Origin: Exercitatus varius
GTDB taxonomy: Bacteria > Pseudomonadota > Gammaproteobacteria > Enterobacterales > Pasteurellaceae
NCBI RefSeq assembly: GCF_029577735.1
Contig: NZ_JARQTO010000016.1
Span: forward strand, 1 to 64,000
Length of the DNA: 64,000 nucleotides
Direction of reading: 5' to 3'
Shown piece by piece: positions 34,563-43,682 of the stretch. Both the position numbers and the translations under genes were made by a program. The first letter of the stretch is position 1; every line of letters begins with the position of its first letter. The notes under the pieces are model-generated. The model was not told where the DNA came from. It did not search any database and saw only the letters and a program-made list of their open reading frames with translations.

Positions 34563-35021
34563 ATGAAATTAGCAAAATTATTGTTAGTTGCGCCAGTATT
34601 AGCATTAGCTGCATGTAGTTCATCAGACAACGATGCAAACGCTACAAACGGTGCGAATGCAGGACAACAATTCGGTGGTTACTCTGTTGAAGATTTACAA
34701 CAACGTTACAACACCGTTTACTTCGCATTCGATAAATATGATATCGAAGGTGAATATCAACAATTGTTAGACGCGCACGCAGCGTACTTAACAGCAACTC
34801 CGGCTGCTAAAGTATTAGTTGAAGGTAACGCTGACGAACGTGGTACTCCAGAGTACAACATCGCATTAGGTCAACGTCGTGCGGACGCAGTTAAAAACTA
34901 CTTAGGTGCTAAAGGCGCTAACAATGTTTCAACTGTTTCTTACGGTGAAGAAAAACCTGCAGTGTTAGGTCACGACGAAGCTGCATACGCGAAAAACCGT
35001 CGCGCAGTATTAGCATACTAA
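34563..35021 (+). CDS. pal: Peptidoglycan-associated lipoprotein Pal (P6-like)
   Basis: Outer-membrane lipoprotein that grips peptidoglycan and helps pull the outer membrane inward during division. The 152 residues have lipobox LAAC with C18, a short Asn/Ala linker, then an OmpA-like domain (VYFAFDKYDIEGEY, VEGNADERGTPEYNIALGQRR) carrying the diaminopimelate-binding residues. Codon choice is strongly biased, as for highly expressed genes. No cpoB follows; a terminator and the tRNA cluster come next. Confidence 0.97.
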   Translation: MKLAKLLLVAPVLALAACSSSDNDANATNGANAGQQFGGYSVEDLQQRYNTVYFAFDKYDIEGEYQQLLDAHAAYLTATPAAKVLVEGNADERGTPEYNIALGQRRADAVKNYLGAKGANNVSTVSYGEEKPAVLGHDEAAYAKNRRAVLAY

Positions 35022-35045
35022 TTTAAAATTATTTTTGATTAGTAT

Positions 35046-35075
35046 AAAAAACAGGCTCTTATGAGCCTGTTTTTG
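35046..35075 (+). terminator. Rho-independent terminator of tol-pal
   Basis: AAAAACAGGCTC-TTAT-GAGCCTGTTTTT with a T tract. The following gap to 35309 holds an uptake signal at about 35092 and the tRNA promoter, with no gene seen. Confidence 0.9.
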
Positions 35076-35240
35076 TTTATGGCGAGTAAAAAGTGCGGTC
35101 AAAAAAATCGATGTTTTTTTATGGTGCTATATAAAAGTAAAAAAACAAATATGGTTATTTTACGATGAGAGAGAATAGTTTTACCTTTTGGTTTAATTGT
35201 TGAGTATTCGTTCAATCAAACAAAAAAATGTAAATTTTAG

Positions 35241-35268
35241 TTGATTATTAAATTTAAATCCGTATTAT
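35241..35268 (+). promoter_or_regulatory. Promoter of the tRNA-Lys cluster
   Basis: TTGATT (-35) and TATTAT (-10) are 16 bases apart, about 42 bases before the first tRNA. The segment after the -10 is C/G-rich (CCACCCG), a discriminator type associated with stringent control of stable RNA. Confidence 0.6.
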
Positions 35269-35309
35269 ATCCACCCGTTGCACGACGTAATTGGGACGTG
35301 TAATGAAGT

Positions 35310-35385
35310 GGGTCGTTAGCTCAGTCGGTAGAGCAGCGGACTTTTAATCCGTTGGTCGAAGGTTCGAATCCTTCACGACCCACCA
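35310..35385 (+). tRNA. tRNA-Lys (anticodon TTT), copy 1
   Basis: 76 bases with complete cloverleaf: acceptor GGGTCGT/ACGACCC, D-loop AGCTCAGTCGGTAGAGC, anticodon loop CTTTTAA (anticodon TTT), T-arm GGTTCGAATCC and encoded CCA. Close to E. coli tRNA-Lys. Confidence 0.98.
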
Positions 35386-35414
35386 CTTAAAATCCGGTTT
35401 ATCCATATCAGTAC

Positions 35415-35490
35415 GGGTCGTTAGCTCAGTCGGTAGAGCAGCGGACTTTTAATCCGTTGGTCGAAGGTTCGAATCCTTCACGACCCACCA
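35415..35490 (+). tRNA. tRNA-Lys (anticodon TTT), copy 2
   Basis: Identical in all 76 bases to copies 1 and 3. The 29-base spacer before it resembles the next spacer, pointing to tandem duplication of a 105-base unit. Confidence 0.98.
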
Positions 35491-35519
35491 CTTAGAATCT
35501 GGTTTACCCATGTCAGCAT

Positions 35520-35595
35520 GGGTCGTTAGCTCAGTCGGTAGAGCAGCGGACTTTTAATCCGTTGGTCGAAGGTTCGAATCCTTCACGACCCACCA
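35520..35595 (+). tRNA. tRNA-Lys (anticodon TTT), copy 3
   Basis: Third identical copy, with encoded CCA, 25 bases before a small membrane-protein gene. All three probably derive from one precursor transcript. Confidence 0.98.
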
Positions 35596-35620
35596 TCTTT
35601 TCCAAGGCAATCGAAAGTTT

Positions 35621-35857
35621 ATGGTTAATTTCTTTTTATTTGCATTAATTGGATTATCGCTTTTAGTTTTTGCATATTTAATCTTTGTCTATATCAGCAA
35701 AAAACAATATTTCCGTTTTTTGCTTGTGGTGACATTTATTATCGTTTACACGGCAACTCTGCTTATTTTCCCGAATTTATTTTTACGTTTTTTCCTTTCA
35801 GTCGTAAGCTTATTATTGGCAATTAATCAAATCTATTTAACGCATCGCGAGCGCTAA
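35621..35857 (+). CDS. Small hypothetical membrane protein
   Basis: 78 residues, nearly all hydrophobic, with about three membrane segments (roughly 3-26, 32-50, 53-70) and a basic C-terminus (LTHRER). No family recognized. It starts 25 bases past the third tRNA-Lys with only a weak AAGG at some distance, so it may be expressed from the tRNA promoter or not at all. Being a clean open frame with membrane topology, it is probably real. Confidence 0.55.
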   Translation: MVNFFLFALIGLSLLVFAYLIFVYISKKQYFRFLLVVTFIIVYTATLLIFPNLFLRFFLSVVSLLLAINQIYLTHRER

Positions 35858-36040
35858 TCTTTTTTCCTTACCTTTATTTTAATTTGTGATTTTCATTCCA
35901 GAACCAATTCGAGAGACTTGGTTTTTCCGTTTTATTTTTCTAAAGTTCCGTGCAGTAAAGTGCGGGCAAAAAATGCGATGTTTTTTTAGTCGTTAACATA
36001 ACGGCGAGCGGACGGTCACAAATTTAGGGAAAAGAATGCA

Positions 36041-36577
36041 ATGCGGGCGGCGTTAAAGGGTTTTACTTTGATTGAAATATTGCTGGTCGTTTCAATCCTG
36101 AGCTTGTTGGCGCAACTGGCGTTTCCCGCCTGGCAAAAAAGTAATGCGCAAATGATTTTAGCTAAAGAGCAACAGAAACTTTACTTGTTTTTACGCCGTA
36201 TTCAGGCGAGAGTTGAGAATTCATCGAATATTTGGCTGATTATTGCGAACCAAAACGCTTCTGGTAATAAGTGGTGTTTTACGGCACAAATTAAAGACGA
36301 TTATGTTTGTGATTGTTTTTCTCCGGCGTTATGCCCCGAACGGGTTTCCGCACAATTTTATACGCCTTATTTTCCCAAAAAGACGACAATCATCAGCAAA
36401 CAATATTATCCTTTTGAAATTACAAAATTTAACGGTATCAGGAATACGGCTCTTTCCGGGTGCTTTGTCTTGCAGGCGGATTCCGTCCGAACTCTGTTTT
36501 CCTTTTCCAATTTGGGAACGTTAAAGTTGAAGGATTATCAGTCTTTAAGTGCCTGTACGACAGGAAATGAAGAATGA
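36041..36577 (+). CDS. comN: Prepilin-like competence protein ComN
   Basis: Type IV pilin-like minor pseudopilin. Of 178 residues, the prepilin signal is MRAALKG before FTLIEILLVVSILSLL, with the E5 and hydrophobic helix typical of class A prepilins cut by PilD. The C-terminal part holds four or more cysteines (KWCF, DYVCDCFSPALC). Gene order comN-comO-comP-comQ-recC equals H. influenzae HI0938-HI0942, where these genes belong to the Sxy/CRP competence regulon. I see only a weak candidate CRP-S half-site (TGCGAT at 35974) upstream. Confidence 0.75.
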   Translation: MRAALKGFTLIEILLVVSILSLLAQLAFPAWQKSNAQMILAKEQQKLYLFLRRIQARVENSSNIWLIIANQNASGNKWCFTAQIKDDYVCDCFSPALCPERVSAQFYTPYFPKKTTIISKQYYPFEITKFNGIRNTALSGCFVLQADSVRTLFSFSNLGTLKLKDYQSLSACTTGNEE

Positions 36578-37299
36578 GCGGAATAAAATATCGCGGGCAA
36601 ACTTTGTTGGCACTGATGCTGAGCCTGGCATTATCGTCGTTTTTATTGTTGGTCGTCCTTTCTTTTTACGGATATATACAACGGCAAAATCATGATATGT
36701 TACGTAAATTGCAGTTACAAACCGAATTGCAACGCGTGTTGCAAACGTTGGGACGGGATATTCGTCGTGCCGGTTTTCGCGCATTGTCGGAAGGATTGCT
36801 TCAAAATAATCTGAGTCTGTTTGAATTGGATGAAACGGGGACCGCCGTCACTATCGGACAATCGGCCAATTCGCCGTTAAACAGTTGTGTTTTGTTTTTC
36901 TATGATGTGAACGGCAACGGCTGTATCGGTGCGAATAACAAAGGGAAAAGCTGTGTGGCGAACGGCAAAAATTCAGCTTCAGAAATCAGTACCGAATTAT
37001 TTGGCTATCGACTAAACGACAATATGATAGAAAGCCGTCAGACCTATAAAAGTTCGATTAGCCAAACCTGCAAGCAGGAAGAATGCCGAAGTTATATTCA
37101 GCCTGAAGCCTGCAATTCAAGCGGATGGACGGATTTATTGGATGATAAAACCTATCGCATAACGGCATTAACGTTTGACCGGATTGAACAAGGGCAGGGG
37201 ATTCAGGTGTATCTGGCGGGGCAGTTTGTGAATTATCCGCAAATTCAATATGAAACCGGCATTGTGATTCCTCTACTGAATCAGGGAGAATGGCAATGA
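36574..37299 (+). CDS. comO: Prepilin-like competence protein ComO (PilW-like)
   Basis: 241 residues. The N-terminus MSGIKYRG-QTLLALMLSLALSSFLLLVVLSFYGY resembles a prepilin leader with an unusual Gln after the Gly and no Glu at position 5. The rest looks like PilW-type minor pilins (LGRDIRRAGFRA near 65) with several cysteines. ATGA overlap with the comN stop shows coupling. Likely part of the priming complex of the DNA-uptake pseudopilus. Confidence 0.72.
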   Translation: MSGIKYRGQTLLALMLSLALSSFLLLVVLSFYGYIQRQNHDMLRKLQLQTELQRVLQTLGRDIRRAGFRALSEGLLQNNLSLFELDETGTAVTIGQSANSPLNSCVLFFYDVNGNGCIGANNKGKSCVANGKNSASEISTELFGYRLNDNMIESRQTYKSSISQTCKQEECRSYIQPEACNSSGWTDLLDDKTYRITALTFDRIEQGQGIQVYLAGQFVNYPQIQYETGIVIPLLNQGEWQ

Positions 37300-37976
37300 T
37301 CAGATTGCGCTATCGAGGTATGATGACGCTCACTTTGCTGGTATTGCTGAGTTCCATGTTGCTGATTTTTATGCTGTTTGACGATGATGTGCTGCGTTCG
37401 TATTCCTCTTTGACGTCGCAACGGCAAATTTATGTTGCTCATAATATCGATTTGCAACAGCTCAGCCGGCGGCAAAAAGCGACGGCTTGTGCTGAAATAC
37501 CTTTGGATTCTGCGGCAACGGTTACTCGGATTGCATTTGAGCGGTCGCAGTTTGCCGACAGTAACCGCCATTATATTTGGTGCCGGCGGCAGGCTTTGTT
37601 TAAGCAATCGCCTAAGAAGGGGATTAATGAAGGACAATTCAACCGGATGATTCATGCGGAATCCCTATCTTTATTTCGTGATAAATTCGAGCCGCCGGAT
37701 AAGCTACCTCAGGATAAATCGGATCATCTTTACTGGTTGAACAAAACAAAAACGGAATGGACGATAGAAGGCGATATTTACGGCATCATTATTGCCGAAG
37801 GAGATTTACATCTTTCCGGCAAGGGAATAATCCGGGGCGCCGTTATTTCCGGCGGCGCAATCAGTACGGACGAAACGGTTTCCATTGTTTATCGTAAGGC
37901 GACGGTGACGAATCTGGTTCAGTTATATAGTCAATGGCAACGCGCGGAGAAAAGCTGGCATGATTTTACCCCTTAA
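37296..37976 (+). CDS. comP: Prepilin-like competence protein ComP
   Basis: 226 residues from ATG 37296, which overlaps the comO stop as ATGA and has AGGGAG eight bases upstream; another ATG two codons earlier is too close to that site. The N-terminus MIRLRYRGMMTLTLLVLLSSMLLIFMLF carries a membrane helix after RG, like the PilX type. The C-terminal half includes GDIYGIIIAEGDLHLSGKG. The function is inferred from the conserved cluster. Confidence 0.7.
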   Translation: MIRLRYRGMMTLTLLVLLSSMLLIFMLFDDDVLRSYSSLTSQRQIYVAHNIDLQQLSRRQKATACAEIPLDSAATVTRIAFERSQFADSNRHYIWCRRQALFKQSPKKGINEGQFNRMIHAESLSLFRDKFEPPDKLPQDKSDHLYWLNKTKTEWTIEGDIYGIIIAEGDLHLSGKGIIRGAVISGGAISTDETVSIVYRKATVTNLVQLYSQWQRAEKSWHDFTP

Positions 37977-38256
37977 TCATTACCGCGGCATGAGCTTGTT
38001 GACGTTACTGATTAGTTTAACCTTATTTAGCGGCATTTTTATCTCCGTTAACCAATGGACGGGCTATCAGCGTAAAACCGCAGTAGAGACCTATCAACGC
38101 TATCAAGCGATTCAAATTGCGGAAAATCAGAAACAGCGCCGGTTTTTAGGTTTACCTTGCGAGACTGTCGTTGTGCAGAATCGATTGAGATTTTCCGTCC
38201 AATGCACGGATGAGCATGTGATTGTGCGTTATCTGGCGGGAGAATTGCATTTATAG
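37960..38256 (+). CDS. comQ: Prepilin-like competence protein ComQ
   Basis: 98 residues with leader MILPLNHYRG then MSLLTLLISLTLFSGIFISV, a prepilin-like helix lacking E5, and a short C-terminal part with two cysteines (GLPCETV, SVQCTDE). It overlaps comP by 17 bases. Fourth of the pilin-like set, followed by recC after 66 bases containing an uptake signal. Confidence 0.68.
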   Translation: MILPLNHYRGMSLLTLLISLTLFSGIFISVNQWTGYQRKTAVETYQRYQAIQIAENQKQRRFLGLPCETVVVQNRLRFSVQCTDEHVIVRYLAGELHL

Positions 38257-38322
38257 CTTGCAACGAATAAAAATCTTTCAGAAAATGACCGCACTTTTCT
38301 TTTTTAAGTTGCTTTAGGTTGC

Positions 38323-41300
38323 ATGGTGTCTGATTTTTTTATTTATCATTCTAACGATCTTGATGTACAGGCGGGAATCTTAATCAGCCTGCTCCGGCAG
38401 CGAAGTGCGGATCCTTTTCCGCCGGAAACTATTCTGGTGCAAAGCCCCGGTATGGCGCAATGGCTGCAACTGAAAATTGCGCAAGCGGAAGGCATTGCCG
38501 CCAATCTGCGTTTCCCCATGCCGGCCAGTTTTATTTGGCAACAATATGCGGATAATCTACCGGATGTAGCGCCACAAAACCCTTTCGGAAAAGACGCCAT
38601 GACATGGCATTTAATGGCGCTGTTGGAAACGCTTTCTTTGCCGCAGCTTCGTGGATATTGGCAGCTTCCTAAACCGAAGGATCAGGAAAAACGTTATCAG
38701 CTTGCCCGTCGAATTGCCGATTTATTCGACCAATATCTGGTATATCGTCCCGATTGGATTGCGGCCTGGGAAAAGGGAGACGACGATTACGTTGAAAATC
38801 AGCTGCGTCATGCGCTGGCGGGAAATTCCGCACTATTTGCCCAAATTAAGCAGGATATTCAATGGCAGGGACAACTCTGGCGCGAATTGGCGACCGCCGT
38901 GCGTCGGCATTCGAACGGTAATGTTGCGCAACATCGTGCCAATCTGCATTTGGCATATCTGGAAGTTTTACGAACGGGCAGACCGAAAAATTTGCCGGAA
39001 CGGATTTTCATTTTTGGCATTTCCGCGTTGCCGAAAGCCTGTTTGGACACGTTGCAGGCGATCAGTCAACACAGTCAGGTACATTTATTTTTCAACAATC
39101 CGAGTAAACATTACTGGGGCGATTTGGCGGATCCGCATTTCATCCGGAAATTATCTTTGAAAACTTATCGCGATCGTCACAGTAATAGAGAAGAAAACTG
39201 GCTGTCCGATGCGGAAAAAGTGCGGTTAAAAAATGAAGAGTTTGAGCATTCCGTTGACGATGAATTACTTCAGATCGGACATCCTTTGCTGGCGACCTGG
39301 GGAAAACTGGGACGGGATTTTTTCTATCTGTTGAGCGAGCTCGACGCCCAGGAATTCACCGTTTACACACCGCTTGAAGGCACGGATTTGCTGATGCAGG
39401 TGAAAAATCGTATTTTGAATCTGGTTCCCGATAAACAACAGCCGTTGCAACTTCAGGAAGCCGATCAGTCCATTGTTTTGCACGCTTGCCATAGCCCTAT
39501 GCGCGAAGTGGAAGTGCTGCATGATTATCTGCTGCGCCAATTCGGGGCGGACAAGAGTTTAACGCCGAAAGATATTGTGGTGATGGTGGCGGATATTGAC
39601 CGCTATGCGCCCTATATTCAGGCGGTATTCGGGCAATATCAACGGTATACGGAAGACAATGCCGGTAAAAAACAACCGGATGAACGTTACATTCCATTTT
39701 CCATCTCCGACGGAAAGCTGTCGGAAAATGACGTCTTGCTTGCCACCTATTTGTCTTTATTGAGCCTGAAGAACAGCCGGTTTGCCGCGGAAGAAGTGCT
39801 GGCGCTGCTGGATGTGCCGGCGATTCGTATGAAATTCGAAATTACCTTGTCGGATTTAGCGCAAATCCGTCATTGGGTTTCTCAGGTTGAAATCCGTTTC
39901 GGGCTGGATAAACGCCAGGGCGCCGCCATGAACAATTACAACGCCTGGCAGGTGGGTTTGGAGCGTTTGTTGCTGGGTTATGCCATGCGGGAAAGCCAGG
40001 GCATTTGGCAGGACAGCCTGGGATTCGATCATTCCGACGGATTAAAAGGGCAGGTCGTCGGTAATCTGGCGGCGTTTGTCGAGCGACTGGCGCAATGGCA
40101 TCAATTTTTACAGCAACCGCATTCCATTGAAAAATGGCAGCAAAATCTGACCGCACTTTTTACGGATTTCTTCGTTGCCGATGAACAAACGTCGGAGGCG
40201 CAGCAATATATTCAGGACGCCGTGCAATCTGTGGCGGAATTGCTGAAAAATATGGATTTCCGGGATGAAATCAGCGCGGAAGTGATGGCGGAAGTGATGA
40301 CGGAAAAGTTGAACGATAATCCGAACAGCCTGAAATTTTTGGTGGGAAAGGTCAGTTTCTGTACTTTGCTGCCGATGCGCGCCATTCCGTTCCGCGTGGT
40401 TTGTTTGCTGGGAATGAATGAAAACGATTATCCACGCCGACACACGCCGAACAGTTTCGACTTAATGCAATATCACCGTCGCAAAGGCGATCGTTCTCGC
40501 CGCGATGACGACCGCTATCTGTTTCTGGAAGCTTTGCTGGCGGCGCAGGAGCGGCTTTACATCAGCTATGTAGGGCGTTCGATTACGGATAATCAGCCTC
40601 GCCAGCCGTCCGTTGTGGTCAGTCAGCTGCAGGATTACATTAATGATAATTTGACGGATGACGCATTGCGATTAACGGCAAAGGTACATCCGATGACGAT
40701 TTTCAGCCCGAAAAACTTCCTCAAAAACGACCGTACTTTTGCGAAAGAATGGCTTCCTCTGCCGCCCGTATCTTGCGCGGACGATAAACGAAACATTCCG
40801 CCGATAACAGAAGAAATCACGCAAATTGAACTGGATCAGCTGGTGAAATTTGTTCGTCATCCGGTGAAATATTTTTTTGAAAATCAACTGGGCGTGTATT
40901 TTCAAAATGATGACGATTTAATTCCCGATACGGAAAATTTCACGTTAGACGGCTTGGATTTATATCAGATTAAAGACGATTTTTTGACCTATTCCGAAGA
41001 AGAACTTTCCGATTATTTCGAGCGGCTCAAAGTGAAAGGCATTTTACCGCACGGGAATTTCGGTAAAGTTTATGAGGTGCAAATGCGCTCGGAAATGGGC
41101 GCGTTTCGTGAAAAAGTGCGGGATTATCTCGCCCAAATGCCGCAAACGCAGGCGGTTGAACTGAATGTTGACGGCGTAAAAATTACGGGAAATTTGACCG
41201 CACTTTACGGCGATTCCGAACATAAACGGCGCGTCACTTGGCGGGTGGGGAATTTTAACGACGCGTTCAGTCTGGAAAACTGGGTTTATCATTTGGCGAA

Positions 41301-41661
41301 ATGTGCCGCGGGCGAAGCCGCGCCAAGCCTGATGATTTGTCGGGATAAAACCGTCACCCTGGCGCCCCTTGCCGCAGAACGGGCGCTGGCGCAGCTTGGC
41401 GTTTACGTAGGCGGCTACATTCGCGGCATAAACCGCATTCAATGTATTCCTACCATGAAAATCGCGGAAGCGTTGAAATGTCAGTCTGCGGACGAATTAC
41501 GCCGACTGGCGGAAAATGCCGCGCAACCGACGGATTATCACCGCGGGGATCGATATTGGCAACGTTTGCTGTTAACTTTGGATAACCAAGATCTTGCCGA
41601 TGTGTTACCGGCCTTAGCGGACTGGTTTGCGGAACTCATCGCCGCATATGAAAAAGCATAA
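38323..41661 (+). CDS. recC: Exonuclease V (RecBCD) gamma subunit RecC
   Basis: Recognizes Chi and guides the strands in the RecBCD helicase-nuclease. The 1112 residues are close to the 1122 of E. coli. The N-terminal helicase-like fold shows FFIYHSNDLDVQAGIL, ILVQSPGMAQWLQLKIAQ and GIAANLRFPMPASFIWQ; LLPMRAIPFRVVCLLGMNENDYPR and a nuclease-like C-terminal region follow. RecB and RecD are not in this window; the placement behind the com genes matches H. influenzae. Three uptake signals are embedded in the gene. Confidence 0.95.
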   Translation: MVSDFFIYHSNDLDVQAGILISLLRQRSADPFPPETILVQSPGMAQWLQLKIAQAEGIAANLRFPMPASFIWQQYADNLPDVAPQNPFGKDAMTWHLMALLETLSLPQLRGYWQLPKPKDQEKRYQLARRIADLFDQYLVYRPDWIAAWEKGDDDYVENQLRHALAGNSALFAQIKQDIQWQGQLWRELATAVRRHSNGNVAQHRANLHLAYLEVLRTGRPKNLPERIFIFGISALPKACLDTLQAISQHSQVHLFFNNPSKHYWGDLADPHFIRKLSLKTYRDRHSNREENWLSDAEKVRLKNEEFEHSVDDELLQIGHPLLATWGKLGRDFFYLLSELDAQEFTVYTPLEGTDLLMQVKNRILNLVPDKQQPLQLQEADQSIVLHACHSPMREVEVLHDYLLRQFGADKSLTPKDIVVMVADIDRYAPYIQAVFGQYQRYTEDNAGKKQPDERYIPFSISDGKLSENDVLLATYLSLLSLKNSRFAAEEVLALLDVPAIRMKFEITLSDLAQIRHWVSQVEIRFGLDKRQGAAMNNYNAWQVGLERLLLGYAMRESQGIWQDSLGFDHSDGLKGQVVGNLAAFVERLAQWHQFLQQPHSIEKWQQNLTALFTDFFVADEQTSEAQQYIQDAVQSVAELLKNMDFRDEISAEVMAEVMTEKLNDNPNSLKFLVGKVSFCTLLPMRAIPFRVVCLLGMNENDYPRRHTPNSFDLMQYHRRKGDRSRRDDDRYLFLEALLAAQERLYISYVGRSITDNQPRQPSVVVSQLQDYINDNLTDDALRLTAKVHPMTIFSPKNFLKNDRTFAKEWLPLPPVSCADDKRNIPPITEEITQIELDQLVKFVRHPVKYFFENQLGVYFQNDDDLIPDTENFTLDGLDLYQIKDDFLTYSEEELSDYFERLKVKGILPHGNFGKVYEVQMRSEMGAFREKVRDYLAQMPQTQAVELNVDGVKITGNLTALYGDSEHKRRVTWRVGNFNDAFSLENWVYHLAKCAAGEAAPSLMICRDKTVTLAPLAAERALAQLGVYVGGYIRGINRIQCIPTMKIAEALKCQSADELRRLAENAAQPTDYHRGDRYWQRLLLTLDNQDLADVLPALADWFAELIAAYEKA

Positions 41662-41674
41662 AAAACACTAGGGA

Positions 41675-41713
41675 TGAAAGCGGTTTTTGGAGTATCATAA
41701 CCGCTTCATTTTT
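41675..41713 (+). terminator. Probable terminator of recC
   Basis: TGAAAGCGGTT and AACCGCTTCA pair with one bulge, followed by TTTTTC. Confidence 0.6.
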
Positions 41714-41733
41714 CAGCAGCTTCAGAGAATTTT

Positions 41734-42852
41734 ATGAGAAAAAAAATTGCATTTAGAGCGTTAACCGTTATCGCCGCTGCGATGTTAGTCGCCTGTTCTT
41801 CGGGAAAATCCGCCAAATCGCCTGCTGCGCGGGTTTCGGCGCAGGCTAGTCAGACTGAAATGATGCAGTTCGGTGCGAAATATAAAGGGCGAAATTATAG
41901 CGCGATGCCGTTTACCACCGTTTCCCGTATCGACGTGGACGGCAACAGCAGCATTGTGAATCAAGGCGATTTTTTAACTCAAATTTCAAATGTACGTAAC
42001 TATTCCGATCGAATCGCTTCCGCCTTTGCCGATAATTACAGCAAAATACAGCAATGGGTGGTGTCCGGCGCCAATGTGAACGAACTGACGAATTTCGGTA
42101 TTCGTCCGCAGATTATGTCGGGAATCGACGGTTTTCAAAACGTATTAATGACGGGTTATTATTCTCCGGTTATTAAAGTGCGGGCTTCCCGTCAGGGTGA
42201 ATTCCAGCAACCGATTTATGCGTTGCCGGCACAAAAACGCTTTAGTCGGGCGCAGATCTACGCCGGCGCGTTGGAAGGCAAAGGTTTGGAGTTAGCTTAC
42301 AGTAACTCAATGATTGATAACTTCCTGCTGGGCGTGCAGGGTAGCGGCTTTGTGGATTACGGCAACGGCCGTTTGCAATATCTGGCTTACGCGGGGCAGA
42401 ACGGTTACCCTTATACGGCGATTGCCCGTTTGTTAGTGGAAGACGGCGAAATTCCGAAAGAAAAAATGTCGGTGCAGGCTATCCGCGAATGGGCGGCGCA
42501 TAATCCGTCCCGTTTGCAGGGCTTACTGGAACGGAACGAATCTTATGTCTATTTCAAACATGATCCGTCCGGCCAGGTGAAAGGGGCGGCGGGCGTGCCG
42601 TTGGTGCCGATGGCGGCGGTAGCTTCGGATAAATATTTGATTCCGATGGGTTCCGTGTTGTTGGTGGAAGTGCCGGAAATCGACAATGCCGGCAATTGGA
42701 CGGGCGCACATCAGTTAAACTTAATGGTTGCGTTGGATGTGGGCGGAGCCGTGAACAGTCATCACTTTGATTTATATCGCGGCGTAGGAGATGCGGCGGG
42801 CCATATTTCCGGTTTATCCAAACATTACGGACGCGTTTGGGTATTGCGTTAA
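41734..42852 (+). CDS. mltA: Membrane-bound lytic murein transglycosylase A
   Basis: Outer-membrane lipoprotein cleaving glycan strands to 1,6-anhydro products. The 372 residues start with a lipoprotein signal (lipobox LVAC, C21). The catalytic double-psi barrel region includes MTGYYSPVIKVRASRQGEFQ, GSGFVDYGNG and the C-terminal LDVGGAVNSHHFDLYRGVGDAAG with the conserved Asp residues. Works upstream of AmpG-type recycling (gene at 8-9 kb). tcdA follows by 6 bases. Confidence 0.95.
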   Translation: MRKKIAFRALTVIAAAMLVACSSGKSAKSPAARVSAQASQTEMMQFGAKYKGRNYSAMPFTTVSRIDVDGNSSIVNQGDFLTQISNVRNYSDRIASAFADNYSKIQQWVVSGANVNELTNFGIRPQIMSGIDGFQNVLMTGYYSPVIKVRASRQGEFQQPIYALPAQKRFSRAQIYAGALEGKGLELAYSNSMIDNFLLGVQGSGFVDYGNGRLQYLAYAGQNGYPYTAIARLLVEDGEIPKEKMSVQAIREWAAHNPSRLQGLLERNESYVYFKHDPSGQVKGAAGVPLVPMAAVASDKYLIPMGSVLLVEVPEIDNAGNWTGAHQLNLMVALDVGGAVNSHHFDLYRGVGDAAGHISGLSKHYGRVWVLR

Positions 42853-42858
42853 GGTCGA

Positions 42859-43635
42859 ATGATGACAGAACGTATCGATAATTACGAACAGCGATTCGGC
42901 GGCATCGGGCGCTTATACGGCCCGGAAGGCTTGGCCCGTTTGCGTCGGACCCATATTTGCGTGATCGGCATCGGCGGCGTCGGTTCCTGGGTGGCGGAAG
43001 CGCTTGCCCGTTCCGGCATCGGACAAATCACCCTGATCGATATGGATGACATTTGTGTCACAAATATTAATCGCCAAATTCACGCCTTAACGGGCGATAT
43101 CGGCAAACTGAAAACCGAAGTGATGAAAGAACGGATTCATCGCATAAATCCCGAATGTCAGGTGAATATTATCGACGATTTTCTCACCACGGAGAATTTA
43201 GCCGATTACCTGAACCGCGGTTACGATTATGTGATTGACGCCATTGACAGCGTTCGGGTGAAAGCGGCGTTAATCGCTTATTGTAAACGGCAAAAAATTA
43301 ACGTAATCACTATCGGAGGCGCCGGCGGACAAACGGATCCGACTCAGATTCGGATCGCGGATTTGAGTAAAACCGTTCAGGATCCGCTTGCTTCAAAAGT
43401 GCGGGCGATTTTACGCAAGAATTTTCATTTCAGCCAGAATCCGAAACGCAAGTTCGGCATTGATTGCGTGTTTTCCACCCAACCGCTTATTTTTCCGAAA
43501 GCCGGCGAAGGATGTGCGGTTTCGGCATCCATGAATTGCGCCAACGGGTTTGGCGCGGCAACCATGATTACCGCGACCTTCGGATTTTTCGCGGTTTCCC
43601 GCGTGATCGATAAAATTTTAGCCAAGCCAGAATAA
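42859..43635 (+). CDS. tcdA: tRNA threonylcarbamoyladenosine dehydratase TcdA
   Basis: E1-like ATP-dependent enzyme that cyclizes t6A to ct6A at position 37 of ANN-decoding tRNAs. In 258 residues, the ThiF/MoeB fold has the nucleotide motif IGIGGVGSWVAEALARSG near 36, DMDDICVTNINRQ near 62, and a Cys-containing stretch GEGCAVSASMNCANG. ATGATG leaves the start open by one codon. It follows mltA by 6 bases, as in H. influenzae. Confidence 0.93.
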   Translation: MMTERIDNYEQRFGGIGRLYGPEGLARLRRTHICVIGIGGVGSWVAEALARSGIGQITLIDMDDICVTNINRQIHALTGDIGKLKTEVMKERIHRINPECQVNIIDDFLTTENLADYLNRGYDYVIDAIDSVRVKAALIAYCKRQKINVITIGGAGGQTDPTQIRIADLSKTVQDPLASKVRAILRKNFHFSQNPKRKFGIDCVFSTQPLIFPKAGEGCAVSASMNCANGFGAATMITATFGFFAVSRVIDKILAKPE

Positions 43636-43682
43636 AATTCACTGGATTTTTGTGCAAAAAGCGCGTAGTTTATTGCAGTTTT

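Noticed and set aside
35310..35595. Regular repeats of 76 bases with 29-base spacers, CRISPR-like at first sight
   Set aside because: The repeats fold as tRNA-Lys with CCA ends, there are only three, and the spacers resemble each other.
35974..35990. Possible CRP-S competence site TGCGAT before comN
   Set aside because: Only one half-site matches, and it is part of an extended uptake-signal context seen elsewhere (such as near 35092), so it is not called as a site.
39842..40156. Antisense frames within recC
   Set aside because: They show codon-shadow composition and no ribosome sites; RecC coding is continuous on the plus strand.
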